From JAPLVS01 sp043809265 (GTDB lineage Archaea; Iainarchaeota; Iainarchaeia; Iainarchaeales; DTGL01), in contig JAZDDY010000005.1 of the NCBI GenBank assembly GCA_043809265.1, positions 1 through 10,729 on the forward strand: a stretch of 10,729 bases of DNA, read 5' to 3'. Position numbers and translations under genes: made by a program. The notes under the pieces were generated by a model. That model had not been told where the DNA came from. It made no database searches and worked only from the letters and a program-made list of their open reading frames with translations. Numbering within the stretch: the stretch's first letter is position 1; each line of letters opens with the position of its first letter. Shown here piece after piece: positions 7,244 to 10,729 of the stretch.

Positions 7244-7254
7244 TTATATATATG
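7244..7254 (-). promoter_or_regulatory. TATA box of the surface protein gene
   Basis: Minus-strand CATATATATAAG, the strongest TATA box in the window, centred about 27-29 bases before ATG 7218. No Shine-Dalgarno motif is present between, so a leaderless transcript is expected. Confidence 0.65.
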
Positions 7255-7317
7255 CCTTACTGGGCTTTTTTGGCTGGAAAAAGGCACGGGCGGCCGCTTA
7301 TTCCTTGCCCTTCAGCT

Positions 7318-7430
7318 CTTTTCTTTTCTTTGGGTAACCAGACTAAGTTTTCTTTCTTTTGGCAATCCAAGCAGTTTTCTTTTCTTTGGCAAACTTAGGC
7401 TTTCTTTTCTTTTCGCAAAAGAAAAGAAAG
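7318..7430. repeat. T-rich degenerate tandem repeats, about 27-29 bp period
   Basis: Four imperfect units on the plus strand, each a TTTTCTTTTCTTT-type pyrimidine run followed by GGG or GGCAA and about nine other bases. The GG positions fall at 7332, 7361, 7388 and 7415 (as GCG in the last), giving steps of 29, 27 and 27. The region lies between the surface protein promoter and the 3' end of the tRNA gene. No credible gene is seen here; open reading frames across it are low-complexity Phe/Leu/Ser. Confidence 0.6.
7400..7430 (-). terminator. Perfect 14-bp hairpin with T-rich arm after tRNA-Pro
   Basis: Arm 7400-7413 (CTTTCTTTTCTTTT) is exactly complementary to 7417-7430, with a 3-base loop CGC. 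It starts eight bases past the tRNA 3' end. In the tRNA transcript (minus strand) the first arm is U-rich, which suits archaeal termination. A different role as a regulatory hairpin or protein site cannot be excluded. Confidence 0.5.
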
Positions 7431-7438
7431 GATAGGAG

Positions 7439-7512
7439 CGGGGCTGCTGAGATTTGAACTCAGGTCGCAAACTCCCGAAGCTTGTATGCTAACCAGGCTA
7501 CACCACAGCCCC
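7439..7512 (-). tRNA. tRNA-Pro, anticodon CGG
   Basis: A complete 74-base cloverleaf. The acceptor stem GGGGCTG pairs with CAGCCCC (7440-7446). The D arm is GTGT, loop AGCCTGGTTA with GG, then GCAT. The anticodon stem CAAGC/GTTTG encloses TTCGGGA, giving anticodon CGG, which reads the Pro codon CCG. The variable region is CGAC; the T stem CTGAG/CTCAG encloses TTCAAAT. The discriminator base is G and no CCA is encoded (CTCC follows). No intron is present. It is divergent from the flavoprotein gene. Confidence 0.95.
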
Positions 7513-7532
7513 ACTGCGGCAGAACGAGTTCA

Positions 7533-7546
7533 GATTAATATTTTAT
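7533..7546 (-). promoter_or_regulatory. TATA-like element for tRNA-Pro
   Basis: Minus-strand ATAAAATATTAATC centred near 7540, about 25-28 bases before the tRNA 5' end at 7512. Confidence 0.5.
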
Positions 7547-7556
7547 CAAGGCACTG

Positions 7557-7566
7557 TTTTTTATTG
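7557..7566 (+). promoter_or_regulatory. TATA box of the flavoprotein-tryptophanase operon
   Basis: TTTTTTATTG centred near 7562, about 27 bases before ATG 7589, with no ribosome binding site between. It supports the ATG at 7589, a leaderless start, over the out-of-frame ATG five bases upstream (7584). Confidence 0.55.
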
Positions 7567-7588
7567 GTTTTCGATTTAAAATAATGCC

Positions 7589-8152
7589 ATGGTTTTCGCT
7601 CCGAGGGTCATGCTTATCTGCGGGAGCCCGCGCGCAGGCAATTCCGAGTCTGTTTCAAGGCGACTTGCAGAAATCCTCAAGGAAAAAGGCGCGCAAGTCG
7701 ACCTTGTGCTCCTCCGCGAGAAAAACATCCTTCCCTGGCACCCAAACCATGAAAAGGCAAAAGACGACATGCTTGCGCTTTTGGAAATGTTCAAGAAAGC
7801 CGACGCTTATGTTATCGTTTCGCCAACTTATTATGGAATGCCGCCAGGCATCCTCAAGAGCTTCATCGACCGCACAGATGTGCTTTTCGGAACGCAGGAG
7901 CAGTTCAAGGACTGCGTTGCCAGCGTGATTTCCATCGGCGCCTCGCCTTTAGGCGGGGGAATAGAGCACAATGCGGAAAACCTGCGCCTTTTCTTCCGCA
8001 TGATTGGCGTGCGCAACATGGACTGTTTGCACCTTAAAGGCAGCCCTGAACCGGAAAAGGATGAAATCCTCAAGGAAAAGGATGTAATTGAAAGGCTGCC
8101 GAGGCTTGCAGAAAACCTTTTGGCGGCTTCAAGGAAAATGAGGGGGCACTAA
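7589..8152 (+). CDS. Flavodoxin-fold NAD(P)H-dependent FMN reductase-like protein
   Basis: A 187-residue cytoplasmic flavoprotein of the NADPH-dependent FMN reductase / iron-sulfur flavoprotein superfamily. The phosphate-binding loop of FMN is GSPRAGNS (12-19), and the second FMN contact region is SPTYYGMPPGILKSFIDR (78-95), both well conserved. A third loop is SIGASPLGGG (115-124). Archaeal iron-sulfur flavoproteins carry a compact Cys cluster after the second strand; here that place reads ILPWHPNH (47-54) with no cysteine, so it should bind FMN but not a 4Fe-4S cluster. It probably passes electrons between NAD(P)H and an unknown acceptor. Its stop codon is one base before the tryptophanase start, so the two are surely co-transcribed, hinting at a shared pathway. 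The substrate is unknown. Confidence 0.85.
   Translation: MVFAPRVMLICGSPRAGNSESVSRRLAEILKEKGAQVDLVLLREKNILPWHPNHEKAKDDMLALLEMFKKADAYVIVSPTYYGMPPGILKSFIDRTDVLFGTQEQFKDCVASVISIGASPLGGGIEHNAENLRLFFRMIGVRNMDCLHLKGSPEPEKDEILKEKDVIERLPRLAENLLAASRKMRGH
8140..8146 (+). promoter_or_regulatory. Ribosome binding site of tnaA
   Basis: GAGGGGG at the end of the flavoprotein gene, seven bases before ATG 8154 and ten before ATG 8157. It fits translation of an operon-internal gene; either ATG may be used. Confidence 0.6.
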
Positions 8153-8153
8153 T

Positions 8154-9518
8154 ATGATGGCTGAACCTTACAGGATAAAAGTAGTCGAGCCTGTCCAAAT
8201 TCTTTCCCGCGCCGAGAGGGAGAAAAAAATCAGGCTGGCCCACTATAATATTTTCAATATCCGCTCGCAGGACATTTACATCGATTTGCTTACTGATTCA
8301 GGCACAGGCGCGATGTCGCAGGACCAATGGGCCGGAATAATGCTTGGGGATGAAGCGTACGCAAACTGCAGGAATTTCCAGAACCTTGAAAAAGCAGTGC
8401 ACAAAATTTTCGGCTTCAGGCATTTCCTGCCTTGCCACCAGGGCCGCGCAGCAGAGAACGTTCTTTTTTCGGCAATGATAAAGCCTGGGATGATTGTCCC
8501 GAGCAACATGCATTTTGACACAACGCGCGCGAATATCATGGCAAACGGCGGCATCGCGATGAATTTCCCGTGCAAGGAAGCGGCACAGCCGTTCAAGGAC
8601 CTTCCTTTCAAAGGCAACATGGACACAAAAGCTTTGAGGAAATTTTTGTCAGGGAACCATGAAAAGGTTCCGCTTGTGATGATGACCGTCACCAACAACA
8701 GCGGCGGCGGCCAGCCTGTTTCAATGCAAAACATCCGCGAGGCATCCAAGGCGGCGCACGATTTCGGAAAGCCTTTTTTCATCGACGCGTGCAGGTATGC
8801 GGAAAACTCTTATTTCATCAAAACCCGCAACCCGAAATACAAAAACAAGACTCCGATGGAAATAGCGCAGGAAATGTTTTCCTATGCGGACGGCTGCACT
8901 TTCAGCGCAAAAAAAGACGCAATTGTCAATATCGGCGGCATCCTCGCAATGGACAATGAAAAACTTTTCGAGAAATGCAGGGGCCGCCTTATTTTGATGG
9001 AAGGCTTTTACACTTACGGCGGGCTTGCAAGCAGGGACCTTGAAGCTATGGCACGCGGCCTGTTCGAGGGCTTGGACGAAGCTTATCTTGAAAGCAGGGT
9101 CGGCCAAACCCGCTACCTTGCGAAAGGCCTGAAGGATGCAGGCATTCCTGTTGTGTGGCCTCCGGGCGGGCATGCCGTTTATGTGGAAGCAAAGACCTTG
9201 TTCCCGCAGATTCCGCAATGGGAGTTTCCGGGGCATGCGCTTGCAATCGAATTGTATAAGGAAGCGGGAATCCGCTCCTGTGAAATCGGCTCGATAATGT
9301 TCGCAGAGCCGGATGAGCACGGCAAAGTCCATTACCCGAAGCTTGAGCTCACGCGCCTTGCAATTCCGCGCAGGGTTTACACTAACGCGCACATGGACGT
9401 CGTGATAGAAGCGCACAAGAAAATCCTGCAGCGCGCTTCTAAAATCAAGGGCTATAAGATTGTGAAAGGCGAGGGTCCGTTAAGGCATTTCACGGCTTGG
9501 TTTGAGCCCGTGAAATAA
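8154..9518 (+). CDS. tnaA: Tryptophanase-type PLP-dependent beta-eliminating lyase
   Basis: A 454-residue cytoplasmic enzyme of the tryptophanase / tyrosine phenol-lyase family, which splits tryptophan into indole, pyruvate and ammonia (or tyrosine into phenol). It is full length; the close EPYRIKVVEPV start and LRHFTAWF end match the family. PLP-binding parts: phosphate loop HQGR (95-98), DACR (D211, R214), and SAKKD with the likely Schiff-base Lys K254; the catalytic Tyr is Y69. Residues separating the two enzymes point to tryptophanase: D122 in FDTTR (E. coli D137; Thr in tyrosine phenol-lyase), I378 in RSCEIGS where tyrosine phenol-lyase has the substrate Arg (R381), and H445 in LRHFTA (E. 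coli H463; Phe in tyrosine phenol-lyase). The loop after Y69 reads ANCRNF, unlike SGS in both. It is the second gene of the flavoprotein operon. Lyase family near certain; tryptophan specificity likely. Confidence 0.93.
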   Translation: MMAEPYRIKVVEPVQILSRAEREKKIRLAHYNIFNIRSQDIYIDLLTDSGTGAMSQDQWAGIMLGDEAYANCRNFQNLEKAVHKIFGFRHFLPCHQGRAAENVLFSAMIKPGMIVPSNMHFDTTRANIMANGGIAMNFPCKEAAQPFKDLPFKGNMDTKALRKFLSGNHEKVPLVMMTVTNNSGGGQPVSMQNIREASKAAHDFGKPFFIDACRYAENSYFIKTRNPKYKNKTPMEIAQEMFSYADGCTFSAKKDAIVNIGGILAMDNEKLFEKCRGRLILMEGFYTYGGLASRDLEAMARGLFEGLDEAYLESRVGQTRYLAKGLKDAGIPVVWPPGGHAVYVEAKTLFPQIPQWEFPGHALAIELYKEAGIRSCEIGSIMFAEPDEHGKVHYPKLELTRLAIPRRVYTNAHMDVVIEAHKKILQRASKIKGYKIVKGEGPLRHFTAWFEPVK

Positions 9519-9550
9519 TTGTTGTACTAATTGTGCTACCAATGCACCCA

Positions 9551-9562
9551 AAATATTTTAAT
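9551..9562 (+). promoter_or_regulatory. TATA box of the small membrane protein gene
   Basis: AAATATTTTAAT centred near 9557, about 27 bases before ATG 9584. It implies a leaderless start at 9584 and separates this gene from the tryptophanase operon. Confidence 0.55.
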
Positions 9563-9583
9563 TATTCAAAACGCAATCTTTTC

Positions 9584-9967
9584 ATGGCGGAAGGAACGTT
9601 TGGAGTGCTTTTCAAAGCCCTCTTGGCTATGGGCGGGCTGGCGCTGTTTTCAATTGCATTGACTGTTGCCTTGACTTTCTTCTATTTTTCAGCCCAGGCG
9701 CTTTTAGCTTGGCCAAGGCTCGGTAACGCAATGCCGTCCGCATACTGCTCCGATAAAGTTGTAATAATAAATGCACTCACAGAGGCAAGGGATATCGGTG
9801 TGCAGGATATGGAAGGCAATACGATTTGCACATTTGGCAGGATATCGGCCAATTCTGCGGAATTCTGCAAGGTCGGCAGGGACGGGGTTTTCGCTGTCAC
9901 TTTAGGGGAAAGGAAGCAGGCAGTCCAATGCAACGGCTTTGCAGGCTATGTGTCCTCATACGACTGA
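9584..9967 (+). CDS. Small single-pass membrane protein with four cysteines
   Basis: Unrecognised, 127 residues. One long hydrophobic helix (about residues 8-38, ALLAMGGLALFSIALTVALT then FFYFSAQALL) is followed by a soluble part of about 85 residues that is probably outside the cell. It holds four cysteines (in AYCSDK, TICTFG, EFCKVG and VQCNGF), which could form two disulfides, and has a beta-rich look (VVIINALTEARDIGVQDMEGN). An N-terminal helix with a small beta domain resembles archaeal pilin-like or anchored secreted proteins, but no class III peptidase site was found. Two upstream in-frame starts (GTG 9533, ATG 9542) lie before the TATA box and are disfavoured. It is convergent with the phosphoesterase gene, five bases apart. 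Confidence 0.7.
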   Translation: MAEGTFGVLFKALLAMGGLALFSIALTVALTFFYFSAQALLAWPRLGNAMPSAYCSDKVVIINALTEARDIGVQDMEGNTICTFGRISANSAEFCKVGRDGVFAVTLGERKQAVQCNGFAGYVSSYD

Positions 9968-9972
9968 AAAAC

Positions 9973-10707
9973 CTATGCGAGGGCATTAAGCTTCCCGAAA
10001 TAGTACGCCCTGTCCTCGACAAGCCAACACTCGAATTTTCCCAAATCCTGCTGAAGGAAAGGGCTGAGCAGTTTTTGCGTCAAAACATTTGTGCCGACAG
10101 AGGCCATGTCAATGCTTGGCAGCACGACAAGGTTCTTTCCCTTGAATTTTCCATTAAGGAAGCACTTGAACATTTCGGATTTGATTCCTTCCCTCAATGA
10201 AACCGCGGGGTGCTCGTGGCCGATGACGACGGTTTTCGCTTTCCTGAAATTTTCGCTTTTTGGGATTTTATCCCCATGCAAAAACAAAACCCCGGTTTTT
10301 GTTATGTAGAATTCTTCCTGGATTTTGAGCCCTTCCCATTTCACAAGCGGGCCGAGAATCTTGTCGTGGTTTCCCTTGATGAGCACTATTTTTTTGCAGT
10401 GCTTCTGCAGGAACTGAAGCATTTCAATTACCTCGGTCCATTCCTGCCGTGAAATGAAGCCGAACTCGTTCTTGAGGTCTCCAAGGATGACGATTATGTC
10501 TAGTTTGGGCAGTTCTTTGAGCATTTCAGTAAGGGCCGTCCTGATTTTTTCGAAATTTGTGCGCGGAAGGAAAACGCCCTGCGCGTTAAGCATTTCCTCG
10601 TAGCCCAAATGCAGGTCTGTAATGGCGAGGATTTTTTCCTTTTCAATAAAAAGGCCGAGGCTGGCAGGCCTTGCCCCGCTGAAGATTTCCTTTTTGTCCC
10701 TGTTCAT
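9973..10707 (-). CDS. Calcineurin-like metallophosphoesterase (COG1407 / SbcD-related archaeal type)
   Basis: A 244-residue cytoplasmic two-metal phosphoesterase. All core motifs are in order: D31-L-H33 (ITDLHLGYEE), G76-D77-L-K-N, G112-N-H-D115, H144-G-D and G163-H-E-H166-P. These supply the metal ligands and catalytic His of the family. Length and order fit the archaeal group TIGR00024 (SbcD/Mre11-related), whose physiological substrate is unknown. It lacks the extra domains of true Mre11/SbcD nucleases, so a nuclease role should not be assumed. A TGA directly precedes the ATG and the upstream strand is open to the window edge, so it may be an operon-internal gene; a GGCGGT element three bases before that TGA's end could help ribosome loading. 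Confidence 0.92.
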   Translation of the reverse strand: MNRDKKEIFSGARPASLGLFIEKEKILAITDLHLGYEEMLNAQGVFLPRTNFEKIRTALTEMLKELPKLDIIVILGDLKNEFGFISRQEWTEVIEMLQFLQKHCKKIVLIKGNHDKILGPLVKWEGLKIQEEFYITKTGVLFLHGDKIPKSENFRKAKTVVIGHEHPAVSLREGIKSEMFKCFLNGKFKGKNLVVLPSIDMASVGTNVLTQKLLSPFLQQDLGKFECWLVEDRAYYFGKLNALA

Positions 10708-10729
10708 TCAACCGCCTATTTTTCCCAGG
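10708..10729 (-). CDS. Possible 3' end of a gene upstream of the phosphoesterase
   Basis: The seven visible codons on the minus strand read L-G-K-I-G-G-stop, with the TGA immediately before the phosphoesterase ATG. If this is real coding, the two genes abut in one operon. The stretch is too short to identify or to be sure of. Confidence 0.25.

Noticed and set aside
7318..7430. CRISPR array
   Set aside because: Units are degenerate, low-complexity, and the intervening sequence is only about nine bases; no cas gene is nearby.
7229..7435. Small plus-strand gene across the T-rich repeats
   Set aside because: The translation is low-complexity Phe/Ser/Leu produced by the pyrimidine repeats, with no start signal; its start lies inside the opposing promoter region.
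8154..9518. Annotation as tyrosine phenol-lyase, given the similar length (454 versus about 456)
   Set aside because: The residue at the substrate Arg position is Ile, the Thr/Asp position is Asp, and the C-terminal motif has His, all as in tryptophanase.
9973..10707. Naming the phosphoesterase Mre11 or SbcD nuclease
   Set aside because: It has only the core phosphoesterase domain (244 residues), lacks capping and Rad50-binding regions, and no Rad50/SbcC gene is seen.

Overview
The window looks like a piece of an archaeal chromosome. The archaeal marks are a DUF211 protein, a TIGR00267-type VIT1/CCC1 membrane protein, a COG1407/TIGR00024-type phosphoesterase, a tRNA gene with no encoded CCA, and TATA-like boxes centred about 26-27 bases before ATG codons that look leaderless. 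A Cys-rich 'C-T-D-S-D ... Y-V-K-G-T-T' module with Pro/Thr linkers in a giant surface protein, and an unusually divergent CTP synthase, suggest a small-genome (DPANN-like) lineage. That placement is inference and not firm.

Layout, left to right. (1) Minus strand: the 5' part of a divergent CTP synthase gene (pyrG, cut by the left edge), downstream of a 512-residue protein of unknown function with a SelO-like pseudokinase signature near its C-terminus. (2) A divergent promoter pair at 2730-2811 drives that protein leftward and a two-gene operon rightward: DUF211 protein plus VIT1/CCC1-like membrane protein. (3) Minus strand, convergent with that operon: a 1159-residue surface-anchored protein with signal peptide, discoidin-like domain, two Cys-rich modules between Pro/Thr linkers, PKD-like and other beta domains, one membrane helix and a 220-residue charged cytoplasmic tail. 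(4) A non-coding stretch (7219-7588) with T-rich degenerate tandem repeats ending in a perfect 14-bp hairpin, then a tRNA-Pro(CGG) gene on the minus strand. (5) Plus strand: an operon of a flavodoxin-fold FMN-reductase-like protein and a tryptophanase-type PLP lyase, one base apart. (6) A small single-pass membrane protein with four cysteines outside its membrane helix. (7) Minus strand: a Calcineurin-like metallophosphoesterase, possibly the distal gene of an operon extending off the right edge.

First genes of transcription units have TATA boxes but no ribosome binding site, while operon-internal genes (the VIT1-like gene and tnaA) have GAGG-type sites. This regularity was used to choose starts. 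The most interesting content is the tryptophanase-flavoprotein pair (likely tryptophan or related amino acid catabolism giving indole, pyruvate and ammonia), the SelO-like unknown protein, and the CTP synthase with an altered nucleotide-binding loop.
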